A stretch of DNA of 20,864 nt from Chloromonas sp. AAM2. Lineage: Eukaryota > Chlorophyta > Chlorophyceae > Chlamydomonadales > Chlamydomonadaceae. The first letter of the stretch is position 1, and each line of letters begins with the position of its first letter. The stretch is from assembly GCA_004335635.1 (NCBI GenBank), contig QAXH01006328.1:282-21145 (forward strand). The letters are read 5' to 3'. Made by a program: the position numbers and the translations under genes. The notes below the pieces were generated by a model, which was given only the letters and a program-made list of their open reading frames with translations, had not been told where the DNA came from and did not search any database. This document shows, one piece after another, positions 10,404 through 20,312 of the stretch.

Positions 10404-10535
10404 CTAAAGCACCGATACCGCAGTACTAGGTGGTGTGAATGACATGCAGCACCAACCACCAGTTCTACGGCCTGCCAGACACGCCACTGGTATGGCCAAC
10501 TGTCTCGGTTAACCAACGCCTCAGGCAGACCCTGT
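10404..10535. repeat. Local duplication, distal copy
   Basis: Shows patchwork similarity in the same order and orientation to about 10749-10911: 'agcaccgataccgcagtac', 'catgcagcac', 'accacca', 'atggccaa' and 'cgcctcaggcagaccctgtg'. The last block matches the complement of the sulfurtransferase stop-codon region. The copies are diverged and gapped, so the duplication is old. Confidence 0.55.
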
Positions 10536-10559
10536 GACAGCAGCTTCTAGGTGACAGCA

Positions 10560-10560
10560 G

Positions 10561-10598
<38 letters not shown>
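10560..10598. repeat. (GTT)13 microsatellite
   Basis: Thirteen uninterrupted GTT units lie just before the run of Ns. On the strand of the sulfurtransferase mRNA this reads AAC and would fall at the end of the 3' UTR. Confidence 0.95.
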
Positions 10599-10600
<2 letters not shown>

Positions 10601-10602
10601 CA
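10598..10602 (-). terminator. Candidate TGTAA poly(A) signal for the sulfurtransferase
   Basis: The plus strand reads TTACA at the edge of the GTT tract, which is TGTAA on the minus strand 293 bases after the stop codon. Weak evidence. Confidence 0.3.
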
Positions 10603-10611
10603 CGGCCTTCA

Positions 10612-10643
10612 NNNNNNNNNNNNNNNNNNNNNNNNNNNNNNNN
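10612..10643. other. Assembly gap (32 Ns)
   Basis: The Ns are flanked by near-identical 13-mers, TACACGGCCTTCA at 10599-10611 and TACATGGCCTTCA at 10644-10656, next to the GTT array. This suggests an unresolved tandem repeat; the true gap length is unknown. Confidence 0.97.
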
Positions 10644-10660
10644 TACATGGCCTTCAGTCC

Positions 10661-10688
10661 GGGGAGGACTGCTCAGCAGGGGCAAGAG
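10661..10688. repeat. Dispersed repeat, copy 1
   Basis: The 28 bases around 'GGAGGACTGCTCAGCAGG' match 18905-18932 at 25 positions. In both places a GTT-triplet tract lies just upstream. This looks like a piece of an interspersed element. Confidence 0.65.
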
Positions 10689-10748
10689 GGGAAGGAAAAT
10701 AGGTGACCCATTGGTCACCACTGCACCTTAAGCAACAACCGCAAAGGT

Positions 10749-10911
10749 GACAGCAGTGCCGATACAGCACGGTACGCAATACCCGGTACGCAACACACAT
10801 GGTTGTGAGCATGCTTATGCAGCACTGAACACCACCATCAAGCCTGCCTAACAAGGCTGACTGATATGGCCAAGTGATATGGCACAGTGACGCCTCAGGC
10901 AGGCTCTGTGG
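10749..10911. repeat. Local duplication, proximal copy overlapping the sulfurtransferase stop codon
   Basis: Counterpart of 10404-10535. This copy includes the last codons and stop of the sulfurtransferase gene, so it is probably the original and the other the derivative. Confidence 0.55.
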
Positions 10912-13900
10912 AGATAGGCACATCGTCCCGCGCGCCCCATTCACTCCATGAACCATCGTAGATTGGAATCTGCAGCGTTGCAGCAACAAAGGCAAGTCAG
11001 TCCATCAGCCGGTACGTCACCAGACTGTGAAAGGAGCCGTCTAGAAAGTATGGGTGAAACACAAGTGCACTACCAATTTTAGCATGTGCGAAGCAGCAGT
11101 ACAGTTGGGCCAGTGTAGGAGAAATTGGTCGCTTCTGCTTTACATCCGGCAGCTCCACAGACTTAAACACAGTGCTTCAAACGCTCCTTGCCACAACCGA
11201 CCTGTTTGCAATCTCACCCCACATCCTAAATATGAAAATAAGTGGCCAAAGCACTGTGTTCCAGTTGCTCCTGGCCACAGACGACCTGCTCAACGCTGCC
11301 TGGCTAATAGAAAACCCTTGTCCTTTGACGGCTTCCCTGATGTAACAAATCAATCAATCAATCAATCAATCGACAACCTGGAGTGAGCAATGTAGGCCTA
11401 CGAGCACCGAGCGCCTATGGGTGCAAGAAAAGGGGCATCCGTACAGACTAGGCCAGTTTCACTTTTTTTTCACCCACTATCTGAACTCACGCTCCCACTA
11501 AACCTACACTCCCAACAAACGCACCACTGCTGCCACTTCACATTCGCTCACCAGTTTCTTGCCTCCAGTTGCCTTATACACAGCCAGTGCCAGGATGCAT
11601 GCACTCAGGCCGCTGCCACACGAGCCCACCAGCGGCTGACCGAGGTCGATACCTGCCGACTGGAACACGTCTCTGAGATCGGACTCCGGCTTGAGTCGCC
11701 CGGACTCGAGCACCTTGGGAAAGGGCACGTTCTTGGCTCCTGTGGGTGATTGTGTCCATGCCGAAAGCCACATATTGACGACGTGCGTGTGTTCATGTTG
11801 TTGTGTTGCACCAGTGACTCCATGCACGCATGCTTGTACACTACACACACAACATGCAGGCATGCATGCACACGCAGGCACACAAACGGGCACACTAACC
11901 CAGACCTCCCCCCCCCCATCCTCCACACACACACACACACGCGTTGTATTGGGCATCCCCTTGATCTATCCATCCGTTTCCTCTACCTCCCAGCCCTGAG
12001 CACAAACGCACGCGCTCTCCCATACCCTCACACCCGCCCACCCATGCACCCACCCCCACCTACCCGGTATGTGCCCTCCCTTGAGCCCTTGCCTTGGCTC
12101 CGGCTCCGTTCCAATAAACCTGCCGCTGCTGCGTGCATCCACCACCTGTTCCTGCGTGGAACCTGGGGCGCCCACATTGGCAACCATCTGAGACAGGCTG
12201 CGCACCTGAGAGCATCGGCACATGCACAGCAAAGGGTCGGCCCAGATCGTTTGTAGCTTGAGCTGGATTGTCTACAACCTAATTATTTGTAGCATGACTG
12301 GGCACCAGGGTTCGACAAACCGGTCGGATTCCGATAAAAGTTGGCCCAAAAGCCAGGCTCTCGGTACAAGGCACAGGTACAGCACAGGCACGGCAAAGGA
12401 TCACACTCGTGCGTGGCATAGGCTGGCTGACTGCCTGATCACAGTGATGGTTTGTGCAAGAGGGAGCTTGCGCCTGAGGGCCTGCAATCCCTGTTTGTGT
12501 GCGTTGCGCTGTTCAAATTTGTTTGTGCCATTCTACAGGAACCATCCCAAACGAGCACAATGCAACACCACTCAGCCTGGATTGTTCACAATTCGTTGAT
12601 AGCACTGGATCATTGACACCGTGGCTTGTTTACCAACTAGTACCGGGCTACAATGGATTGATTACTATTGGGGTTCAGTGATAGCGTAAAACTAGTCTTT
12701 GTTACCTCTGCTCTGGGTGTGAACAAGGTTGGGCAGTCCTACTGCACACCTGGTTGGTGTCCAGCTTAGCAGGGTATGCGCCCGGCGTCTGCGCCGCCTT
12801 GGCTTTGTTGGCAGGGTCGGTGATCTGGGCCTCATCAGCTGCTGACGTGTCCAAGGGGCCAGTGATGGCCTCCCATGCGGGCAGGCCGCCCTCCAACACA
12901 TAGACTCTAAGAGACATGGGCACGCGAGGACAGATAGGCTTGGAAGCTGTGGGAATTCCGGTCTGGGAGATGTGATACATAGGCGCCTTTAGAGATGCGT
13001 ATGAGCATGCAAGAGAACGGTGACAATCCAGGCTGGCGGCACTGACAACGATGGAAATTTTGTATGGGGTGCAGCTCTGCTCTCCTCCCTCTCTACCCAC
13101 CATGTGTCAACCCTACACCCTAAGGGGTCAGGGCCCGCCAGGTGTTCTGGAGGTGCTGGCATCAACGTACAAAGTCGGTTAAGCAGACAGTGGGTAATGC
13201 GCACGGAGAGAGCAGCAGGCCGCAGATCAGGCATGTCAGCAGGGTTTATCCGGTCCCGGGTCAAGGCACTGATGTTTAGCTGCATGCATGTCAGCGCCAT
13301 GGCCTGCGGTACCCTGGTGCCGCCTGTAAAGCCATTTTCCATGGCTAAAGACCCCCATGCATGTATGCATGTATATATATGTATTTACACCAGGGAAGCC
13401 GTCACAGGTCATGCATGTCATAGCCTGGTGCAGGGTGGTGGACTGGATTGCGGGGACCTGTACAGCATACCCACTTTTCATGCCCAAATGCCTTGAATGT
13501 CCACCATGCGCGGGGTGCGCTGAAGCAGCCCATGCCGTCATAACACACCACTGTGTCCTCAGGGGTGATGCCCAGCGAGTCCAGGGCAGCAGAGAAGGAG
13601 GCGTTGGAGGGGAGCATGTGAGGCAGGTCTGCGGGCAGGCAGCAAGTCCACATGCTTTTGTGAATCATCCTCATCGGGCATTCACTGGGCAGTGTGGTAT
13701 ATGCCATGTCAGTCTACCCACACAGTACTTGCAAATTCTTTGTTGTTGAACATTCAATGATTGAAACTTTGCAGGCGAACTAGTTATCTTCAATCCACGG
13801 GAACAATGGGCTGATTCACATGCCACTTGATACACCTCCTTGCGCAACATGGGAAAAAGAAGGGCAAGCTCATGCCTGTTAATATCTGTCAAGTACTGCC

Positions 13901-14656
13901 TGAGGCATTCTGTGTGCACGATTTGCATGTGGCCACCTTGCTTGCACTGAGCCGCCTGACCCGTGTGGACTGTTGCGTGCAGCAGTTCCTGCACCACGCA
14001 GCTTGGTTCCCCTGATCATGTCTGACTGCTGAGATTGCTGTATGATCCATGAGAGTATGCAATCATAGAATATGGCCAGTTCCCATGTGTGGCCTGCCAT
14101 GCTGCCACGTACCTGTTTTGCGATCGGAGATTCCATCAATGTCAAAGAAGCGTGCGCCTGGAATCCGCTTGGCTTTGAATTCAGCTAGCCCATTACGTCC
14201 TGCGGCCAGGGATGAGCCATGCACTTGGTCTAGATGCATGGTATCTTTGGATCACGGGCTCGCAGCCTCGCATCACAGCTTTATCCCTGGGCTATATGAC
14301 ATGCGGAGCTCAAGCCATTTGCAGGTAGCACGACACTGGCCCAAATCTGAGATGCAGCGTGCTCGGACTACATGCCAACAAGCAAGTGTGCGCTTGACCA
14401 TGTGTCTTGCATGCCAGGCCAGTGAGTTGCCATCTGCCCACCTTCCCCTGCCTTGCCATTCCACACACCTTGCACGGGCATGTACCACGAGGCATCCAGC
14501 ACCTTGATCCCTGGCTGCCCGAGCCTGCAAGCATGCTGATGTTCTTGAGATTTGCAGGCTTGCGGTTATGGCTGACGTTGGTGTCGGAAATGGTGCATGC
14601 AATCGACACCTTTCTTTGAGCCATTCTGCCGAAACAGTGGAAGAGGCATTGTCCAT
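10895..14656 (-). CDS. MPST: 3-mercaptopyruvate sulfurtransferase (two rhodanese domains)
   Basis: Eight exons, 5' to 3': 14656-14610, 14524-14469, 14199-14113, 13628-13475, 12906-12750, 12205-12064, 11739-11552, 10969-10895 (301 aa, TGA). The enzyme moves sulfur from 3-mercaptopyruvate to thiols or cyanide. The N-terminal, non-catalytic rhodanese domain shows 'VLDASWYMP' (about 24-32), 'IPGARFFDIDGISD' and 'YDGMGCFSAPRAWW' (93-106). The catalytic domain shows 'VDARSSGRFIGTEPEPR' (189-205), 'GHIPGAKNVPFP' and the active-site loop 'CGSGLSAC' with Cys255, then 'IPIYDGSWSEWG'. CGSG(V/L)(T/S)AC is the mercaptopyruvate-type loop; thiosulfate enzymes usually have CRKGV. Length fits the family (about 280-340). 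All introns are GT-AG and every phase matches. From ATG 14656 the protein has no targeting peptide and would be cytosolic. The frame stays open upstream for more than 80 codons without ATG and reads Arg-rich ('PARTSVTRRNLRTLAV'), so an upstream exon could add an organelle presequence. Confidence 0.95.
11348..11371. repeat. (AATC)6 microsatellite
   Basis: Six exact AATC units in the last intron of the sulfurtransferase gene. Confidence 0.95.
11908..11940. repeat. C10 and (CA)8 tracts
   Basis: A run of ten C (11908-11917) is followed by eight CA units (11924-11939). It lies in sulfurtransferase intron 6 (11740-12063), in a strand-biased C-rich region; on the transcribed strand it reads G-rich and TG-rich. 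Confidence 0.9.
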
Positions 14657-15646
14657 TACTGCCAGCGTTCGCAAATTACGCCTCGTGACGCTTGTCCGTG
14701 CTGGCCCTGCCAAACCCTGCACAGCATCCAACCGAACCAGAGCTCTTTCCGTACTCTTCGTGCTTAGAAAGCAATCTGATAGTATCGTGCTGTTAAGGAC
14801 GATCGTGACGATCTGATCCAACACATGCTGGCACACTGACCGTGGCGAGACCTTGACCAGATCGCAACGCAGTTTGCATAGTTTGATGATGCCCGGTCCG
14901 ACCAGCGCAGATGCCAATTACAGCCCGAAGGCCCTGTGGCAGTTCTGCCCTTACTGCAATTCACGTAGGGCTGCCAATCGCGAGGTGGGATCAGGTGTGT
15001 TTTCAAGTGTAACCTCATTGGTAGTTGGTCCTCTTCCGCTGTACCACAATATGTACTACGTACTAACACAGTAGTAACACGCCGCTGTACCACAATATGT
15101 ACTACGTACATGTTTGTGACATTTGATACGGACGGACCAGCTGGCGGGGTGGAGCAGGCAGCTCAGTGACGTGGCAGCAGGTGGCGTAAGCACGAGGCCT
15201 GCGGTGTTCCATACTTCACACAGGGGACCAAGGGCTTAGCCATGAGCAATCAGTCGCTCCAATAAGTTTGAGAAACAAAACGGCATTGAAGCACGTGCAG
15301 TCCATCAATCCCTCCTTTGTGTACGTTTACCCTTGCCAACACGCACGCTGCGTTAGATCAGAGGAAACTCTGGTTGGTTTGACCAGCCTCTTCGATTGTC
15401 TCGCCAGAATGACAATTTTAGAAGCAGCTTCCACGTAAAAACGAAATAAACCAATAGTTTCCTTGACTTCGGACAGGTGGAAATGCAATAGACTCGGGCA
15501 CATGGCACACGTCCACATCCATGTGATAATCATTACGTCATGGATGCGTAAACGACACTTATTATCAGAGTGTCCCATTAGTCGGCCAGCACGCTTGTAA
15601 GCAGCCACATCGTGATGACAATGTCGGACTAGCCCATCCCTGTCAG
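14657..15646. other. Intergenic region between TruA and sulfurtransferase genes
   Basis: Both flanking genes are on the minus strand, so this 1 kb should hold the TruA 3' UTR and the sulfurtransferase promoter and 5' leader. A 28-base direct repeat lies at 15036-15109. No gene is recognised. A minus-strand TGTAA occurs at 14922-14918, but it is more than 700 bases past the TruA stop. Confidence 0.5.
15036..15109. repeat. 28-bp exact direct repeat, 46-bp period
   Basis: The 28 bases starting CCGCTGTACCACAATATG at 15036-15063 recur exactly at 15082-15109. Each copy contains GTACTACGTAC, and an 18-base spacer separates them. It lies about 400 bases upstream of the sulfurtransferase start codon. 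Confidence 0.95.
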
Positions 15647-18600
15647 TCAAACTTGCACGTCAGGGCGAGATGCCAACATAGCACCCCCGTCTTCCTCCCT
15701 GCCATTAACAGTTCCAACAGCACTGAACACAATCCTGCCCCATTCGTCATGCGGATATTCAGGATACAGTACATGACTCGGGTCATCAACAATTGGGTCA
15801 TAGATCACCTTATACAGAGACAGACCTTTGGCAGGAGCTACAGTCCAGCCCCTATTCTGGCCCCCCTTCCCAGGAGGCGCCTTGGAACCGAAATTAAGGC
15901 TGTTTGTGATGTCATCGGGTGTGATTTGGCCTCTGCCAGCGGCGAGCAGAGCGCCTACCATGTGGCGAACTTGCCGGTACAGAAAACCTGCTCCCTCCAC
16001 CTGTGTGCACCACAGTATAACAAGGCATGGACGTGTTTGTGTATGTTTGTGTGGTCCCAATATCTGTGTCCCAGTCTCTGGTCCTTAATTTGGCTCCTAC
16101 TCTCTGGCCTTCGACAGCAGCCGAGCCTTTGTTTCCTCGCTCAGTGTGGCTCACGTGGGTGCACATGCCATCACGTGGGTGCGCATGCCATCACGTGCGC
16201 ACGCCATCACGTGGGTGCACATGCCATCACGTGGGTGTGCATGCCATCACGTGGGTGCGCATGCCATCACGTGGGTGCGCACGCCATCACGTGGGTGTGC
16301 ATCCGATCACGCGGGTGCGCACGCCATCACGTGGGTGCGCATGCCATCACGTGGGTGCGTATGCCATCACGTGGGTGCGCATGCCATCACGTGGGTGCGC
16401 ATGCCATCACGTGGGTACGGAATCCCATCACGTGGGTGTGCATCCCATCATGCAGTTGCGACAAGCCATGCTTGCAGGATGTGAGGGTCGATTCACAAGG
16501 AGTGCAATAGGATGGAACACACCTTCAGACCTGAGGAAGCCACCATGTATTCCTAAACCCTCAAGGCACTTGTTGACACAGTCACAAGCCTTGCAGAGAA
16601 CACCACACACGTGGCATGGCAGACATGGGATGTGCCTGGTTGTGCCGCAGCTGCGGCATTGCCTGGTCCCCTCGCCACCAGCTGCGCTAGAGGACGAGGG
16701 CTACTGGCATTGATGTGCCTGACTTGACCTCCCACGCACCTACCTCCACCTGTAAGCCCCCCTCCACATGTGTGATGTCCACACGGTGCATGCGCTTGAC
16801 CGGGTCCCTCCGAGCTGTGTCCGAGCACAGATTGCTGAACTGCAAGGTACACGGCAGAATCCAGGGCTGCCTGTGTGCTGCATGTCACTATGGATAAGAA
16901 CTGTGCGTACGCTTACTATATAATGAGCATAGTACTGAGTGTACAAATTCAAAAGAGCCGCAGGCGTAGGCATGGTGTTAGAAGGCGGTCTGAGCACATC
17001 ACCGTGAGTCAAAGTAAGGGAACGCACTCAGGCAACACAACAGGCACTTTTCCAGTCAGTGCTCGGCTACTGTTTTACCCCTTCCTTTGCACTGCCGACA
17101 ACTTCGTGGTACGCATCAGAAAACAGACAAGCAGGCGTTCAGCGCAGGCGGGCCCAAAGTAAGACCAGTATGTAAGCGGCTTGAGCGCGTAACTGCGGAG
17201 CAGAACATCTGCATCGCATGGTGACCATGAGCCAGTGAACGTCATGCAGGCAGAATGTGTGAGCTGACAGCTGTCAATATGCCACCACATGCGCAGGGGA
17301 TGGGCACATGCATGTTGCCAACAACAGGCTGCAAGGTCATTCGGAGTTACTAGGCTTGCTTTTACCAGGGCACCTTGGGTACCCAGGACCTGCCACTAGG
17401 CACCCAGGCTTGCCAAGGCACCTGTAGAGGCATGCCTCACCTGTAAAAAATCGTGTGAGCCTAAAAAACGTTCAGCCGCCTGCTGCATGTAGGCGAGGTT
17501 CAGGGGGTAGCGATAGTGGTGGCGGTAGGGGTGAGTGAGAGGGTCGTGCACCACATTGGTGTCAATCAGATAACGGTACACCTGGGCAGTGAAAGCAAGG
17601 AAACAATTTGCTGACAACTGATGCCGTTGGTGGGCTGGTGGTATGATACCAGAGTTTCATTTGTGGTACGATACCAGATACTGATCCTCTGCATTCAAAG
17701 CTTTGTTAACATTGCGATAGAGACTATGTTTGATGCCCCTTGCTTACGGCTCAGTGTACAGATAGCAGTGTCTGGCTGCAAAATCGTGCATGGGTCGACT
17801 TATGATCAACCCCAATGCCAAACGCCGCAGAACCCTGGACAATAGTGTAACAAGCCTTGTGGTGACAGCACAATGCTAACAACGTGTGGCTTACAACGAC
17901 GGAAGCCTGATGGGCTGGTTGCTGCAACAAAGCACCCGAGCACACCCAGGCATCACATAGCTCAGCCCATGCCTAAACAGACACCTTGCCTTGGCCTTTG
18001 CGCTAATAGAGACGTTGAAGTCAGGAGCAGTTCGATGTGCTGTCATTGCCCTCACATCCGGCGGCAAGTACACATTCATGCGCAAGTGAAGTCGATTGGT
18101 GTCAGGTTCTTGATCGCTGCAAATGGGCAGAAAATGGTCTGCATCAAAAATAGTCCCAACTGGAGTCGCGACTGGTGTCACGACTGGTGTCAGGCTGGCA
18201 ATCACTGAAAACACATGTTGCGTGAACAGTGAATGAATTCAGACGCTTTGGCCATTCACATCATCACGTGCTGAACAAGCCGCACATGCCGCTGCTTGTT
18301 CATGGTCTGATTGCTGCAGTTGTGTATGAACAAGATACCTTAGCATGCCTGGGGATGCATGGTTTGCTGCATGGAGTCCAAACGCTTCGCAGAGTTTCCA
18401 TACGCACCCCAAGCCCAATGGGCCCTCCTACTCCCACGCCTGATTGTGATGCGTGCACACATATAACTGGGACGTCCCAAGGTTAGGGTCCGGGCCGAGG
18501 CCGTGGCTGTAAGGTTATGTACACCTAGCGCATGCAGTGCCTGTATATATCATAATCACTGGAGCAGATTCTCTGCGTAACAACTGCTCAGAGATATTAT

Positions 18601-19758
18601 CTTTTTGCTGTGGTCATTTTAGGAACGGTCCCACTTCCTGCCGCATGTTCGTGTGTGTTGTCATTTCGACAGAAACCGCCCCCATTTCCTCCCCGCCTCA
18701 CGTGTAGAACTGGACGACCTGCCCCTGTGCATGCACGCCTGCATCCGTGCGGCCTGCCGCGCTCACACACAGCTTGGCCCTGTCTTCCTTCAGGACGGCA
18801 GTCAGTGCACGCTCTATCTCACGCTGCACGGTTGGCTCGTCGGGTTGGAGCTGCCATCCCTGCCCCCATGCAACAGAACGCAACAACAAAATATGTTGTT
18901 GTTACGGGAGGACTACTCAGCAGGAGCAAGAGAAATATAATCAGCTCAGCTGTAAACGTCACAACAGCACAGCATGGTGCCTAACACAATGGAACACTAA
19001 AACATGAATGATGGGTGACTGTGGTGGCCATATCATGTAGCCAGTAGACACAAGGTTGGTCGGTCACCCATTTGCCACCACCCACTTGCCACCCACACAT
19101 CCCACCAGCTGCCATGACTACCTGGCTTGCCAAATCCCACCAGCTGCCATGAATCATCACCGCAACTTGCAGCAGACGCATGACCCAACCCTCCGTTCAT
19201 GCATGCACACATTTGCACATACCACAGGCCATTTGGCCATGCAGGCGAGTGCTGTGCCTAATCGTTAAAGTCAAGTCCGTGCTGATGCAGAGTCGGTGCA
19301 GGGTTCATTCAGTTCATAAATCAGCCCAACAACCTCAGTGCCTCAGTGCGACCCACCTTGAAGCGTGTTCCATCATACGCAATGATAACCCGGTGGCTGT
19401 GCCGGCCCAGGACATTCAAATCCTGCGGCCTGGACCCCTGCCTTGCCTTTATAGGCTGCTGTTGAGCAACGGTCTGCCAGGCCGATGTAGGCACCTGTTG
19501 TTGAGCAACGCTCTGCCTTGCTATCGATTGCTGACTGTGCATGGACTTTGCGCCTTCTACGGCCTGTTGCATGGACAGCTCTGCTGATTGAAGAGCTCTT
19601 GAAGCTGCGCCCATGGCCTGCAGCCTTCGTTTGGCTGGCCAGCTACATGGATCAGAGACAGTGGCGCGAAATGCATGCTGTAGTGTGCCATAGTGTCTAC
19701 AGCGGCTGGCAAGGGCTGCATGGGGCATGTAAGCATGGCAGCTTAGTGCACGCTGCAT
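15647..19758 (-). CDS. TruA-family tRNA pseudouridine synthase, organelle-type presequence
   Basis: Six exons, 5' to 3': 19758-19357, 18859-18702, 18116-17990, 17581-17441, 16839-16744, 16000-15647 (425 aa, TGA). TruA enzymes turn uridine into pseudouridine in the tRNA anticodon arm (bacterial TruA: positions 38-40). Motifs in order: 'IIAYDGTRFKGWQLQP' (124-140), catalytic 'AAGRTDAGVHA' with Asp173, 'GQVVQFYT', 'NVYLPPDV', 'FNVSISAKAKVYRYLI', 'AERFLGSHDFLQF', 'FLYRQVRHMVGALLAAG' and 'WTVAPAKGLSLYKVIYD'. Bacterial TruA is about 270 aa; here about 120 residues precede the domain. The first 35 lack acidic residues and are rich in Ala, His, Arg and Ser, like a plastid or mitochondrial presequence. 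The extension also carries an in-frame 39-base duplication giving 'SVAQQQ' and 'TVAQQQ' 13 residues apart. Intron 3 uses a GC donor. ATG 19758 is the first in-frame Met; the frame stays open further upstream, so an earlier exon is possible. The protein continues about 60 residues past the core. Confidence 0.94.
16152..16448. repeat. 20-bp minisatellite with repeated CACGTG, in TruA intron 5
   Basis: Fifteen head-to-tail units of CACGTGGGTGCGCATGCCAT; one is 16 bases, one 21, the rest 20. Fourteen carry the palindrome CACGTG (G-box/E-box); the ninth has CACGCG. The unit has no stop in any forward frame, which creates long spurious plus-strand frames. The array is wholly inside the last intron (16001-16743) of the minus-strand gene. 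Confidence 0.95.
17582..17989 (-). other. GC-AG intron (TruA intron 3)
   Basis: The donor is AAG|GCAAGG and the acceptor TGCCCAG. It joins 'ISAKAK' to 'VYRYL' in phase 0, as the family alignment needs. The GT five bases downstream would break the frame. Confidence 0.85.
18905..18932. repeat. Dispersed repeat, copy 2
   Basis: Matches 10661-10688 at 25 of 28 bases. Just upstream, AACAACA-AAATA-TGTTGTT forms an inverted repeat. It lies in TruA intron 1. Confidence 0.65.
19099..19152. repeat. 19-bp exact direct repeat, 35-bp period
   Basis: ATCCCACCAGCTGCCATGA occurs at 19099-19117 and 19134-19152, within TruA intron 1. Confidence 0.9.
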
Positions 19759-20312
19759 TGCTGCTGCATGCCATGTCACTGCTGTCGCAGGTCCACGACA
19801 AGCAGAGCTGTCGCAGAGCTTTGCCGCCGTAGTAGTGTGGATTGATGATGGCACTCTTTGGGCGCCTGACAGGAATATCGGCCGACTCACGCATGATGAG
19901 GCACTTCCTAAAACAGATGTAGCACAAACTGAGCAAAAACGGGTGCTGTTTCGGCACCAACGGGTGCATGCCGGTCACACCCTCACACCCTCACCCTCGT
20001 TGTATCGTGATGTAACCTCTGCTCTTGCGACGTTGTAGCTCAGTATGCTGGCTGCATGTCAGGCTTGAAATCGCGGCGTTGCGTCGGCGAGCCACATGAT
20101 CGGAAAGACTGAAAGTTGTTCAGAGGATTTGGTGCTCAGGCCCCTTCAGCCTGCATCAAATGCAACAAAACTCCTGGATAGGGAGGCATCCAAGCAGTCT
20201 CAGCAGGCGCCCAGGACATCATGGTGCGCAGCTCAAAGTTGGTCTGCAAGGCCCCAGTTGCTGATCAAAGGCAAGCCAGTCAAGCGCATGCCACCAATCA
20301 CATCACTGCCAG
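19759..20312. other. Region upstream of the TruA start
   Basis: Expected to hold the promoter and any 5' exon of the TruA gene. The plus-strand frame at 20096-20344 starts with ATG but resembles nothing known. No clear promoter element is visible. Confidence 0.4.

Larger units (their letters stand above)
9831..10894. other. Convergent intergenic region, TPPP to sulfurtransferase
   Basis: Holds the 3' UTRs of both flanking genes, one of two copies of a local duplication, (GTT)13 and an assembly gap. The sequence GGTGACC-CATT-GGTCACC at 10702-10719 forms a perfect 7-bp hairpin with a 4-base loop. I see no gene. Confidence 0.6.

Noticed and set aside
11552..11739. Thiosulfate sulfurtransferase instead of mercaptopyruvate sulfurtransferase
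   Set aside because: The active-site loop is CGSGLSAC, the mercaptopyruvate type, not the CRKGV type; activity is still inferred.
14273..14917. A single 214-codon minus-strand protein
   Set aside because: Only its middle ('DNASSTVSAEWLKER') is exon; the rest runs across sulfurtransferase introns.
15036..15109. CRISPR-like repeat-spacer pattern
   Set aside because: Only two repeats, one spacer, no cas genes and a eukaryotic context.
15653..16713. Plus-strand open frames of 285 and 228 codons that read as a repeat protein
   Set aside because: They exist because the 20-base minisatellite lacks stops in all frames, and they overlap TruA coding sequence on the other strand.
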